A stretch of DNA of 64,000 bases, from positions 74,028,765 to 74,092,764 of the forward strand of contig NC_069124.1 of NCBI RefSeq assembly GCF_026914265.1. The letters are read 5' to 3'. Shown here piece by piece: positions 52,023 through 64,000 of the stretch; the first letter of the stretch is position 1; each line of letters starts with the position of its first letter. The notes under the pieces are model-generated. The model had not been told where the DNA came from. It searched no databases and saw nothing but the letters and a program-made list of their open reading frames with translations. The DNA comes from Mya arenaria (lineage: Eukaryota; Mollusca; Bivalvia; Myida; Myidae). A program made the position numbers and the translations under genes.

Positions 52023-52597
52023 TGGATTCCTTTTTCTCCACCCAAAGCCTTAACCGTCTGTATCTAAAAGGACATTGGAAATGAAACATGCGAGTAAATG
52101 AGGATGTTAGTTTGCTGTAACAAATTATCTCGGTTGAACTGGCCAACTTTTATACGACACCACCGGCGCCCGGGGGCCCATTCGCTGTAAACGCGCTACT
52201 AAGACAAACTTTACAATTAATCTCGTGTCACAAAACCCCACACCCTGGACACTCATATGTTCTGGTGAAATGACAGCTGCAGTAGCCAAAATACATGGCC
52301 AGTGTTGTGAGTAAGCCTAGAACAATTAGCCTAAACGACATTTAGATAGACCTTGTGTCATCTTAATACCTGTAACATTTAACAAGTGGATTTTAAAATA
52401 TTCGGTCACTGGGCGCAGGACAATACGCTTATACTATCGAAGCATGGATATAACATAAATATTTTTACATTGGACTGTCGAATGAAATATGATTGTATTT
52501 GTGAAATGTGCATTATTAGATACATATTCTCAAAGTGCGATTTTGTGATGGTGAACTTGATTTTGTCATAAAGAGTGCATCCACACATACATGAACT

Positions 52598-55500
52598 ATG
52601 AGTTCTCGTCAATACGCGACGATCGGAACAACAGCAAGGGCAAATCCTGTCAACAACATGGAAGTCCTGTATCCAAACGGGTATGATTGTACCCAAAACC
52701 GCATCCGGCCGCTGGTACTTGTTCGCGATACCGCCGCGGACGAAACAGATGATAATAACGACTGTTATGAAGAACATCTTTCAAGCAGCCCCTCGGAAAA
52801 TGTGACCGTGACTATTAAGTTCTCATCGGGAGGAGATGGTATTGTTACAGAAACTGACAAAAAAGGTATGTTCATACGTGAAGAGAAAATGCTGAGGGGC
52901 GCTAATGTTCCCGTGCGCCGCCAGCTGTCCGTAGAACAACCGTTAAATGAGCATGCGAGTATAGGGCGTCAAGAGGAGCCAGTCGAGAGGGTTGGGTCTG
53001 ATAGTGCTACAAAACCTCACACACAGAGGGAGGTTTTGGCCAGACAGGATAGCACTGCGTCGAATGCATCGCAACGGTCAACTCCAAAAACTGTAATAGT
53101 TTACGAACCAGATGAAAGCGAACGAGAACAAATACCGGCTATAGAAGAAATGGGTGGAGCTGTTGGTGGCGAACCTCTCACTGAGACCGAAAATCAGAAG
53201 CATTACGACATTGTCGAATATTTTCCAACTTCCAGTACCGCTGTAAGAAACCAAGATAATCTCTATGATGAATATGAGAAATTTCTTGCTTCTGCACAGT
53301 CCGACAAAGATATTCTACAACAAAATTGTGATAGACAAAAGAAGCGAAAATCAAAGATCACAGTAATAGATAAAGATAAAAGCAACGTTATGCAGCTACA
53401 AGAAAACTCAAGTATAAGAAGTGAAGTCGTTTCCCCTGTGTTTAAAACAGCCATTGTTCGCGATAACAAATGTGCTAAGCCTGAAGACGCCGAAGATTTT
53501 CGATCTTATCTGAAACAGTTACGTAAAGATGGTTCAAGTGATAGTGAAGATTCTGACCTCGAAATTACTGGAACAGAAAACCTCGAACCACTTTTCATCA
53601 GTGAAAATGGACAAGGCTCTGACATCAGTAAAGAAGAAAGTGTTATTGATCTAACGGATCTTACATTCAGTTCTTCTGGATCACCAGACGAAGAAGTTGG
53701 TTCTCAATTTGTAGATGTTGTCACAATATCAGACGACGAATTTTACGACACAGAGGAATCACCAATTGATATAGAACATATGACAATTGTTGAACCGGAC
53801 GATGCCTATGTAGATAGTTTAATTGTCGGTTTTAATTTCGAGGCAATTGCACCACAAGAGCATGCCAGTGGTGGAAATGGTGTCACTGAAGATGTTCTTA
53901 ATCCTCATAAAATTCAATCTCGACAAACGGATACCATAGAAGATGATACAAGAGAACATCTACCAAAAGACAAAACAGATTTTCGATCATCAAGTTTTGA
54001 CATGAATAAATCCATTAGTACGGAGAACAGTGAGACTGAAAATGATGAAGACAGTGACACTAAAAATGATGAAGACAGTGACACTGAAAATGATGAAGAC
54101 AGTGACACTGAAAATGAAGAAATTAAGTCAAAGAAAGAAACAGACGACGACGATGATGATGATGATGATGATAAATCTGGGAACGGCAGTAATGATTCAG
54201 ATCACAACAGTGATGATGACTCGAGCAATGAGGGTGCTGATGGACATGGCAGCGACGATTATGATTCAGGTGGATCTGGACAGGATGGATATTACAGTGA
54301 TGACGACGATGCTAGTGATCATAGAAACGAAGGCCACTTTTCTCCAGGAATGAGGTCCCGTTCGGCTGATTTTGGAGAAGAAGCAGAACATTTTAGCAAT
54401 AAACACGGTTACAAAACGTCTGACATCTGTCTTGGTTCTGAAGGATATGATGAAACAAATGAAATCAGGCCAGACTTACAAGTTGAAACTCCCCCAGAAA
54501 ACGTTATACAACAATGGATTCGGCCACTTTCTGGAATGTCACATGAGATGGTTATCAGTTTGGATAATGATGACGCCGACTGTGAAAATGGAAATTTTGA
54601 TTATGATAATGGACCAATAGATGATGACGACGATAGTATAAAGTATTGTTCTTCATCTTTGTCGACATCCTGTTATGAAAGTATACCAGTTTCCCCACAA
54701 TCAAAAGAAATGGCAATACCTAAACAGCACTTTGATGAAGATATTTCATTAGACTTAATACTTAAAACACGAATAGATTCCGGAAGTGACATTTGTGACT
54801 CAGATTCTGTTGATTTACTTTCGCCTGAGGATAAAGAGGTTTTTGAAATCTTAGATTATTCTGAATGCTTAAATAAAGTAGATTGTCGTTTTCAGACAAT
54901 CAGCAAAACTGTTTTCCATGAAACAGACAGTCAGTCTGAAGGATGTCTAACTGAAGTAAGTTTTCCTGCTTCTGAAAACGAAAGCGAACTATTACATAAC
55001 ATTTTTTCACCACCCAAAGCTTTCAAAGACAATTGCTCACAAGAGTTGTTTGATGATGTTGATAATACATCCATCCATTCAGATATTGATTTACATTCAT
55101 GGAGCAGCAGAGATGTCTTAAAATCGAACCTTTTCAATGGAAAGTCGTCCGGAACAGAGAGCATTTTAAGCGCACCTACCAATTTTGGAAATATTGAAAC
55201 TATGTCGCTCTCAGAATTTTCTAGTAACAGCTTAAACTCGAGCCTGGACTATGAAGAGGATTTTGAAAATGCCTTGGAAGACGAGGCTTTCACAAAATCA
55301 AAATGCCCAACACCAGAATTGTCATCAACACTCGACGATTTAGATGCAGAAATGAGTGAAATAGAGAATGTCAATGAAACTAAAGACCACGAATTTGTCA
55401 ACGGTACTGTTCTTGATAGTAGCGCTTTAGTTTTGTATAATGCGGGGAAGGATGCCGATATAGAAATAAAATGCTCAAAAGAGCAAGCGAAAAATTCAAA

Positions 55501-56081
55501 CGATGTTGCAAGTATCCGACATAAGACTGGTGATATGGACATGGTCATGGACGGCTCTAAAAAAGACGGAACCAGCAATGATACCAACGAAAATAGTAAA
55601 CACAAGACTAAAAAGTCAAATAACAAATGTTCGAAAGCAACGTTTTTCAAAAAACAGAAGCCAAGGACAATAACGTACTATGTACCTTTCATACAAGACA
55701 CGGGGCCACATTCTGTTGATTTAAAAAAACGAAGGCATGTGAGATTTATTTGTGAATTGCGAAGAGTTCTACTTCATAAAGACAGAGATTTAATCTGCGC
55801 GAAGGAAGTTAACAATAACATATTTAAGAAGGATGTGTCGATAAAAGACGATAACATTCTATTTTCAACCCTAGAAGACTTAAAACGGAAATGTAAGATG
55901 TGGGAAAAGAACAATCCAATGGATGAAAGCGAGAACGACTTTCCTGGAAAGATTAAGAACATTGGGTTCGGATTTTACATTTTCGGGACAGGAGAAAAAC
56001 TTAATCTTCCTGTTGGACCAAAACTCAAGAGGAAAGAAGACATGAACGTCAATCAATCAAGGCATAGCCAGTACTTCAGAG
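52598..56081 (+). CDS. Very long single coding exon: acidic, disordered protein of unknown function (partial gene)
   Basis: An ATG with an in-frame TGA at 52592 opens 1161 codons without a stop. The frame would stop at 56095 if unspliced (1165 aa), but TTCAGAG|GTGAGA at 56081-56087 is a consensus donor, so this is probably a first coding exon that splices on. Seen: Ser-rich N-terminal third with RQLSVEQP and RQDSTASNASQRS (phosphosite-like); basic KKRKSK near 250; three tandem copies of an 8-residue NDEDSDTE unit (54043-54114, residues 482-506); a ten-Asp run near 516-525; an Asp/Ser/Gly stretch to about 580; many SDxE/DSD acidic clusters to about 960; and a basic, more ordered-looking C-terminal part (about 1010-1161) with TITYYVPFIQDTGPH, KKRRHVRFICELRRVLLHKD and GFGFYIFGTGE. 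No domain or family is recognised. Tyr/Phe/Trp-containing islands in the C-terminal part suggest a folded domain continuing in later exons. Confidence 0.78.
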
Positions 56082-56610
56082 GTGAGAATCATTAAGTTGC
56101 CCAGCCTTAAATTTGTTTGTAATATTAAACATGACCTCAGTTAAATCTTGCGCGATTCATTTGTACTGATATGAAATATATAATCGCCAGACGAGTTAAC
56201 TCTTTACAAATATGCATACGATTAACTGACATATAAATAAAAACGGGGTGTATGGTCTACGAATAGTGTCCTCTGATTGTATGTGACGTCTTCATTGTTA
56301 TCATTTCTATCTACTGTTCCTTGCAGTTGCAATGCTGCCCAATTTATTAAATAACATCTAAGCTTGCAGCGCAATTTCCAATTTGTGCCACCGCGAACTC
56401 TTGTAAGATCGATGGTGGCCGATATGCAATATCTGACTCCCGGTCGATACCGCTGTCTAGCGAGTCTTTGGTACTTGAAACCTTTCAAATATCGGCCTCC
56501 GCCAAGATTATTGCTTGTTATTAATGTTCACTTTACAATTATGCATTGCACATGTGGTGTTTTCATATCCCTTAACGTTTGAACATTCTTCGCCTGTACA
56601 AACAAGTGAC

Positions 56611-56725
56611 ATGGAAATGAGCAGATATGTGGCCTGGATAATCTTAGCAGCAGCAATATCATGGGGACTTCGCGATGATAGATATATCGATCCATCACTT
56701 GCAAATATTGTCGATCGGGAATGTG
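56611..56725 (+). CDS. Candidate exon with a signal-peptide-like N-terminus
   Basis: The ATG opens 38 codons reading MEMSRYVAWIILAAAISWGL then RDDRYIDPSLANIVDREC, ending at GAATGTG|GTGAAT, a moderate donor, in phase 1. The n-region and hydrophobic core would fit a secreted or membrane protein. The phase matches that of the donors at 51076 and 56081, so a third alternative first exon is possible but speculative. Confidence 0.22.
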
Positions 56726-58867
56726 GTGAATGACCGAAACGGTTTTGTTAAACAAATAATGAACAACTGGTATTGTTGTTTGCACTGGAATTACCAGGAT
56801 GCCATGACAAAATTGTGTAGCAATATGGGCGAGGAAGTACTACTCATAATTTGTCTTAGTCATATTTGTTTTCAAGCGGTATGAATTTACCATGAACTAT
56901 GGAAAAGATAATCAGGTACGTTGATTATGTTGTCTTTGCAATAAATTCAGTAACAACTAAGTGTCCACTTAGCATCCTATGTAATGATCAACGGACAGCA
57001 GGGCAGTTATAAAACACTTTAAAAGAGCTGTAGCAATACTGAAGCGGTACAAATGTTAAGGATGAAAAATCAAATTAGTCATAGGATATGCTTAGCTTTA
57101 TTGGCAAAGCTTTTATGTTCATTGTTGAAATGTTCTTTAAATTATCGTTTTTCTGTAAGTTGGTTAAGTATTGAACACTTTTTATGCAATCTATCAGTCA
57201 TTTGGTACACATATTTGAAAACTTTATATGCACTTTATCAACCTTTTGGTTTACAATGTCTCAATCCGCAAACACAACCTATTCGAATGCAGAGCGCTTT
57301 GAAATTCTATCAATTTTACATGGTGTCATTAAACGTTATGGCTGTTTGGAACAATAACGTAGCACGCTCATTTAGTAATTGAATGCCCTTTAATATCTGA
57401 AATAAGAGCATAAAATGGCACCAAAGAACCTTTAATAGATACATTCCTTAGAGTTTTCCAGTTTCATATAAGGTTATTGGCTCTTCTTTACCACGTGATA
57501 TGGTATTCTGATCGCATTGGATGTCAAATTATTTATTGGAGCATTCTTTGTTGACTTCGGATCCAGGAATTCTGTGCTTAGTTTAGACAAAAGTAGTTGC
57601 TTACTGTAGGCCTTTAGATCATTGAAGATTTGCTTTTAATTTAAGGTAGTTTGTGGATATATGGATCATTAATTGCACTGTGTTGCAACAACGTAGCTAT
57701 TGTATTGTAAATATGGATTTGCATTTTTGTTGTGTGGATAATTGATATTAAACAGCAACTATGGTCCACATTGGTAAGCTGCTTAATCAACTGTACCACT
57801 TGGTTTTTATCTATAATTGTTTCATTTGTCATTGCATTGACTTTTCACCCGCATGTTTTCGTCGGATCATAACAGTATACACCTATACGATTATATCAGC
57901 ACCAGGCCTTTGTGTCCGTTGAACTAGCCAATCCGTTTCCATGGTTATTGTTCTTGGCCTATCTCTGCAATTATAAAATATGAACAACTGAAAATATCAC
58001 AAACGTTGTATCTTGCAACCTTTCCTGAGGAATGATATAAAGTATAAAAAAGTTATATATTTAATATATATAAGGGATGAAAACTCGAATAATTCATTCA
58101 TCAAATGGCTCTTGCACAACACATTTCAAACCATTTCACTTTAATTCTGTATATACTATAATTGTTACTAGACGGCGGTGATGGTGTGAACACAAGTACT
58201 TATCATCATACATTGGCAATCAAACAAGTTAAACAGTCCACGTGTCATTTCAGTGTAAACAAACGTTTCCTTGATGCATATTAAGATAAAGGTAATGCGT
58301 AGGTGGGGGCATTTTACTGTTTGTTAGTATAGAATACGGAGAACGGATGTGTTATAAAGCACAGGCGTTTGTTTTAAATAGGATTACACGTGCCCAATGC
58401 TGTACGTGATGGTATTCCACGCTTTCAACTAACACATTCCTTGTTCCAACCGTGATTGAATTAAACATTTTACAAGAAATGTAGCTTGCTTTATTGAAAC
58501 ATGCATCTGTGTATTTCAAAAACACTAAACTTTTCATTTCCCTTTTCTTTGCGCACTTAATCCAATCCAAGACAGATAATAAACCAGAATATATGACAGG
58601 AGAATAAAAGTATGTGCTAGGAAAACATTATTGAACGCGCTTCTTTGAGAAGGCTAATCTCCGTATAAACTAACATAATATCGACCAAACGTTCTTAGTA
58701 ATGTCTACACTCAAGAAAATGCCAACACCACGTTTTCATTTCCCCTAAAACGAACCGCGTAAACACGATAAACAATGGTGAATTCTTGGCAGTTATTGCC
58801 TCTTTTAACACTGTTGTAGCATTAAGGGAATACTATTTATAAAGAGCTCCAATTTATACGTTGTAAA

Positions 58868-59060
58868 CAGTGGCGGGTCCGTGGTCTGGTGGTAAGAAAC
58901 TTGGCTGTCAATTCAGGGGTCACAGGTTTCGATCGCCCTCCTCAGCACTTACAACGATAACCGTCTTTTGGGAGGGAGTAAAACTAGAGTCACGTGTGAT
59001 ATTGCTTTACACCCATGCACTTGAAAGAAGTAGAGTAACCGGCTCTAACTAGGGTTTCAT
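58868..59060 (+). repeat. tRNA-derived SINE fragment
   Basis: The box-A-like GTCTGGTGGTAAG (58884) and box-B-like GGTTTCGATCG (58925) sit about 40 bp apart, downstream of GTGGCGGGTCC. The tail contains AACCGGCTCTAACTAGGGTTTCATC. Box B has an inserted T, so it is probably inactive. Confidence 0.5.
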
Positions 59061-60503
59061 CTGGTCTTTGCAGTAGGGCTCACGACTATGAGCTCGTATA
59101 CTGATGTACTAGAGCAATGTGATTATAAGATTTGTATATGATTGTATAGACTGTATGCACAAAATGTTTAGAAATAATGTATTTAATATAAAATATTGTT
59201 TTACCATAAAAAGGCAGGTACTTTTAAGCTCGCCTGAGCACAAAGTCTGTCGTTCATCGTCAACATATTGCCTGTTTACACTTGCAGACACACTTAATTC
59301 CTAATAAATCTTCAGGGCACATTAAAAGCGATCGGGTGATCGTCATATAATTCATGGCCTCTTGTTGTTATATGTCAGACAGTAATTTAAAAGAGTTATT
59401 TTCTACTCGGCAAAACCGTAGCCACATCCCCGCCGTCGCTAAGACAATATTCAGATTCGTAATCAATAATGTTCACGATGTAATGATGGTATTCGTCCCC
59501 AAAGAGGCTGGTACTAAATCCACTTGTTACGAAGGAATAGCTTATTTCAATTACGAATTATCATTTCAGATCGAAACCACCTATTCCGATTAATCAATGT
59601 CTTTTTCAACTTTGGGGTACTTATAAAATAGCAGCTTACAATACCAGTAGTGCGTTTACATCATTCTTGATTAAATCCAAATTTACGAACGAGTTCCGAT
59701 CAAGCGTTTGGTTCAGGAGAACTTTAATTAGAAACAAACTCACCATGGATGTTGGAGAAAGAATTGGGTATTTCAATGCTTTATCTTTTATGTATTGCTT
59801 ACTTAATTGCTATTTCTTTCAATCGTCTGTTTCCAATTCTATATATTGCCACGACCATGTTGACCTCACTGCTTCAGTTTCCTGCCACGCAAGCAAAATG
59901 ATGTAAATAATTAAATGGATCCTGGTTTTCACCGACTGAAACCTGCCGTATAAGCATATCACAGACACGATCGATTAACTTTGTTTAATCAAAATAACAA
60001 TTTATGACCGTCATCGCGAATTATGATGTCATTGCACTGGCTTTCGACAACAGCACACGAGAAAACAAAAACTGCCACAGTCGTGCAAAAACATTAATAC
60101 AAGTTATTTAAACACCATTTTACCAGAAGCTGTTTTTTTTGTTTGTTCAAAGTTAAAGTAAAATGAGGGTTATACTATTATGTTCGTGATTGCTTGTGAA
60201 TGTCATGTGTAAACCTTTGATAAAATACTTTTGAAGTTTGCCATACTGGGATGCGATTCAAAACCTTGCCATGTACTAGGCAAGATCAGTCGAAATTAGT
60301 TCCTATGATCGTGCAGAATTTCCCAGCGCTGAGTTTGATTGCGAAATAAGCCAGAACATTAGAGAGACTGACAAAGACACACAATGTGTCCGTAAAGTCT
60401 TAACAAAGTAGACTCGTGTTCTTGTTCACGTGTTTCACTACCCGTTCCAATCATGTATCTGTTAAACTATTTGGTATCGGTTAAACTATTTTGATGCGCG
60501 TTT

Positions 60504-60601
60504 GGTATGTTTGAGGTATCTGTATGTATGTATATGTGTGTGTGTGTGTGTGTGGTATGTTTGAGGTATCTGTATGTATGTATATGTGTGGTATGTTTGA
60601 G

Positions 60602-60641
<40 letters not shown>

Positions 60642-62290
60642 TATGTTTGAGGTATTTGTATGTATGTATATGTGTGGTATGTTTGAGGTATCTGTATGTG
60701 TGTGTGTGTGTGTGTGTGGTATGTTTGAGGTATCTGTATGTATGTGTGTATGGTATGTTTGAGGTATCTGTATGTATGTGTGTGTGTGTGTGTGTGGTAT
60801 GTTTGAGGTATCTGTATGTATGTGTGTGTGTGTGTGTGTGTGGTGTTTGAGGTATCTGTATGTGTGTGTGTGTGTGTGTGTGTGGTATGTTTGAGGTATC
60901 TGTATGTATGTGTGTGTGTATGTGGTATGTTTGAGGTATTTGTATGTATGTATGTGTGTGGTATGTTTGAGGTAGTTGTATGTATGTATGTGTGTGGTGT
61001 TTTGTGGTATCTGTATGTATGTATGTAGGTGGTGTTTTGTGGTATCTGTATGTATGTATGTATGTGTGTGGTGTTTTGTGTATCTGTATGTATGTATGTG
61101 TGTGGTGTTTTGTGTATCTGTATGTATGTATGTATGTGTGTGGTGTTTTGTGGTATCTGTATGTATGTATGTGTGTGGTGTTTTGTGTATCTGTATGTAT
61201 GTATGTGTGTGGTGTTTTGTGTATCTGTATGTATGTATGTGTGTGGTGTTTTGTGGTATCTGTATGTATGTATGTGTGTGGTGTTTTGTGGTATATGTAT
61301 GTATGTATGTATGTGTGTGGTGTTTTGTGGTATCTGTATGTATGTATGTGTGTGGTGTTTTGTGGTATCTGTATGTATGTATGTGTGTGGTGTTTTGTGT
61401 ATCTCTATGTATGTATGTGTGTGGTGTTTTGTGTATCTGTATGTATGTATGTGTGTGGTGTTTTGTGGTATCTGTATGTATGTATGTGTGTGGTGTTTTG
61501 TGTATCTGTATGTATGTATGTGTGTGGTGTCTTGTGGTATCTGTATGTATGTATGTGTGTGGTGTTTTGTGTATCTGTATGTATGTATGTGTGTGGTGTT
61601 TTGTGGTATCTGTATGTATGTATGTGTGTGGTGTTTTGTGGTATCTGTATGTATGTATGTGTGTGGTGTTTTGTGTATCTGTATGTAGGTATGTGTGTGG
61701 TGTTTTGTGTATCTGTATGTATGTATGTGTGTGGTGTTTTGTGTATCTGTATGTATGTATGTGTGTGGTGTTTTGTGGTATCTGTATGTATGTATGTATG
61801 TATGTATGTGTGTGGTGTTTTGTGGTATCTGTATGTAGGTATGTGTGTGGTGTTTTGTGTATCTGTATGTATGTATGTGTGTGGTGTTTTGTGTATCTGT
61901 ATGTATGTATGTGTGTGGTGTTTTGTGGTATCTGTATGTATGTATGTGTGTGGTGGTTTGTGGTGTCTGTATGTATGTATGTGTGTGGTGTTTTGTGTAT
62001 CTGTAGGTATGTATGTGTGTGGTGGTTTGTGGTGTCTGTATGTATGTATGTGTGTGGTGTTTTGTGGTATCTGTATGTATGTATGTGTGTGGTGGTTTGT
62101 GGTATCTGTATGTATGTATGTGTGTGGTGGTTTGTGGTATCTGTATGTATGTATGTGTGTGTTGTTTTGTGGTATCTGTATGTATGTATGTATGTGTGTG
62201 GTGTTTTGTGGTATATGTATGTATGTATGTATGTGTGTGGTTTTTTGTGGTATCTGTATGTATGTATGTGTGTGGTGTTTTGTGGTATCT
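60504..62290. repeat. TG-rich minisatellite, 33-36-bp units
   Basis: The proximal part (60504 to about 60975) has units of GGTATGTTTGAGGTATCTGT plus a variable ATGTATGTGTG tail. The distal part has units of GTGTTTTGTGGTATCTGTAT plus GTATGTATGTGTGTG (35 bp), or a 33-bp form lacking GG before TATC. Near 61950 a third form with GGTGGTTTGTGGTGTC appears. The unit has no stop in any forward frame, which makes long artefactual reading frames. Confidence 0.95.
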
Positions 62291-63673
62291 AGTTTATTGC
62301 CGTTTGGGCCCTTGCCTTGTGCCACTCAACAGGGTTGGTTTTTTAATGTTCGACGTCTGGGCTTGTCCTTGTAGTTTTCACTGTATCATTCATAATAACT
62401 CGTACACAAATCAGTTTGTGTTGTTTTACAAAAGTTACATACAGATTTCCTATTCGAATGCGATGTGTGTATATATATATGCTATCTTTTACTGCTGGCT
62501 GTCACAGTTTGGACATTAAATACTTGGTGTGGAAATATACTGGATACCACTATCGACAAAACCGCCCGAAACTGGTTTTTGAAAGTATCAAAACTCCTTC
62601 CCGAGGCGGTTTCGTCGGTTCGTTCCATTCCAACTGGTTCACTTTGAACAACAAAAAACCCATGGCGGACTGTGGTTTACCACGTGTGTTGAAACACCAT
62701 TTAGTTTAAACAGGCAATCGACCACCAGCATTATCATTGCTTTAAATAAATTCTGAAGTAATGGCTAGATGCAGAAGCTCAATCATGTTGTTGAAACTGA
62801 ACATAAAACATGCGTTTGTTATTTCAAGCAAAACAGGTTTGAAAACTAAACCTCCGAAACCCATGAAACCAAAACTGAAACTAGTTTGGTATCAACAAAA
62901 AAGCCCTTATACATTTTGTTTTAATGAGCGCAACTAACAATAGCTCAATGTTCTTAGATAAGATATCAAATAAATAAATAAACCATTCATCTAAACAAAG
63001 CATTCACGTAACTACATACCTGGAGCATATGCAAACAAAATCCATACAATGGATATGAACATTTGCAGAGAAGCAATTATTTGTAAAGCAAACAATTCAT
63101 TTAAAAAAAATGAAGAAAAATAATCAAATACATATATTGTTCACATGAATAGAACAAATATTTGTCTATAAAGAATATCTATATTTATCAACTTTGAACT
63201 AGAACTAAAACTTGTCATTCAGTTCCAAAAAACGAGGCACATGTACATGTATTTGGAACTGACAAAAGTCTTATCTATTTTTCTTTAAAGAATATATACT
63301 CAAGCTTTGATACAAATTCAATACCAAAAAACGGAGTATGGGAAGTAAGTTTAAGATATTGACTTTAAACTGTGTTCGTCTTGTATCAACTACTACCATA
63401 AATAGAATCAAATTTTATAACCCGCGACTTCAATATATGCAATAGTATACATGTGGATATGTAGCGGCTTGAATTGTAGGTTTGTTGTATTTATTATTTA
63501 TCGTTTTGTTTTGCTTATACCCTTTGTTTTTTAGTGTTTGTATTTGTTAAGATAGCCGTTTCGTCACTCGCTAGGAAAACATACGTTCGAGGTCGGGTTC
63601 GGAATTGTTTTTTTTTAAGTCTCTTCAAGTCTTTGTAAAGACGCCAGGAAGCTTAGGAAGGGTGGATTTCTTC
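62291..63673. other. Non-coding flank
   Basis: AT-rich sequence between two tandem arrays. One 97-codon open frame (62416-62709) has no recognisable motif or splice signals. Nothing else supportable was seen. Confidence 0.4.
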
Positions 63674-63904
63674 TACGAGCAGTCGACCTGAGACGTATAG
63701 TTTAAATACGAGCAGTCGACCTGAGACGTATAGTTTAAATACGAGCAGTCGACCTGAGACGTATAGTTTAAATACGAGCAGTCGACCTGAGACGTATAGT
63801 TTAAATACGAGCAGTCGACCTGAGACGTATAGTTTAAATACGAGCAGTCGACCTGAGACGTATAGTTTAAATACGAGCAGTCGACCTGAGACGTATAGTT
63901 TAAA
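63674..63904. repeat. 33-bp tandem repeat, exactly seven copies
   Basis: The unit TACGAGCAGTCGACCTGAGA continues CGTATAGTTTAAA. All seven copies appear identical apart from the edges (231 bp), so the expansion is recent. The 33-bp length keeps a minus-strand frame open (FKLYVSGRLLV repeated), which is not taken as a gene. Confidence 0.95.
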
Positions 63905-64000
63905 TTTCATTGACCGTTAAAAACGACCCAAATACTGACTGAATTTTAACGCTGATCATTTTTTCAACGAATGTGTTTTGATCAAGATTTCTTGTTGAAA

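Larger units (their letters stand above)
56082..60503. other. Probable intron or flanking region of the acidic-protein gene
   Basis: AT-rich, no convincing exon. It holds one candidate signal-peptide exon (56611-56725) and a tRNA-derived SINE fragment (58868-59060). Several short open frames (57053-57382, 59354-59593, 59667-59906) show no recognisable motif or splice context. Confidence 0.45.

Noticed and set aside
59354-59906. Two 79-codon forward frames
   Set aside because: Not recognised, no coding periodicity or splice context that I can see; too short to support.
60976-62374. Long forward frames (438 and 464 codons) and a 306-codon reverse frame
   Set aside because: They are products of a TG-rich minisatellite whose unit has no stops in any forward frame; three frames are open at once and the unit length is not a multiple of three.
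62416-62709. 97-codon forward frame
   Set aside because: No recognisable motif and no plausible splice signals; frames of this length arise by chance in the window.
63653-63910. Minus-strand frame with seven FKLYVSGRLLV repeats
   Set aside because: Produced by the 33-bp tandem unit; no start or splice evidence outside the array.

Overview
The window looks like nuclear DNA of a bivalve mollusc, probably a heterodont. This is an inference. It rests on AT-rich DNA with long introns, large mini- and microsatellites, many short non-autonomous DNA transposons, and a tandem repeat carrying the GGTCACAGTGACC palindrome that I associate with bivalve genomes. No bacterial genes, rRNA, CRISPR array, retroviral or LTR-type sequence was recognised.

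Three host genes can be read as complete intron-exon structures. (1) FAM219 family (+, 2965-13481, five coding exons, 182 aa). Its first intron holds a 50-bp minisatellite of about 50 copies and a repeat element with seven exact estrogen-response-element-type palindromes. (2) A class I Rab11 family-interacting protein (-, 27913-20537, seven coding exons, 491 aa), with a C2 domain, an NPF motif and a C-terminal Rab11-binding helix, but also an unexpected IPT/TIG domain very like that of exocyst Sec5/EXOC2. Genes 1 and 2 converge tail to tail, with polyadenylation signals at about 16.79 and 17.38 kb. (3) An ERK3/4-type atypical MAP kinase (MAPK6-like, +, 42719-46663, five coding exons, 725 aa), with an unusual activation loop and a preserved FRIEDE-type docking motif.

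A fourth, unidentified gene on the + strand starts in the window and probably runs out of it. It has a short candidate first coding exon (50947-51076) and a 3.5-kb single-exon reading frame (52598-56081) encoding an acidic disordered protein. Both end at good splice donors in the same phase, which suggests alternative first exons.

The rest is repeat-rich. 25.8-27.4 kb holds foldback and 157-bp tandem repeats in the Rab11-FIP gene. 28-42 kb, between the divergent Rab11-FIP and MAPK6 genes, holds MITEs, a 36/32-bp minisatellite, a (TA)n/(TG)n/(TGCG)n tract, a three-copy 324-377-bp repeat, and a 711-bp transposon with long inverted ends and an exact 8-bp target duplication. 48.9-52 kb holds tandem repeats and a MITE. 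60.5-62.3 kb is a large TG-rich minisatellite, and 63.67-63.90 kb is seven copies of a 33-bp unit.

The two best-understood loci, Rab11-FIP and MAPK6, are signalling or trafficking genes with domain features unlike their vertebrate counterparts. These are the main biological leads.
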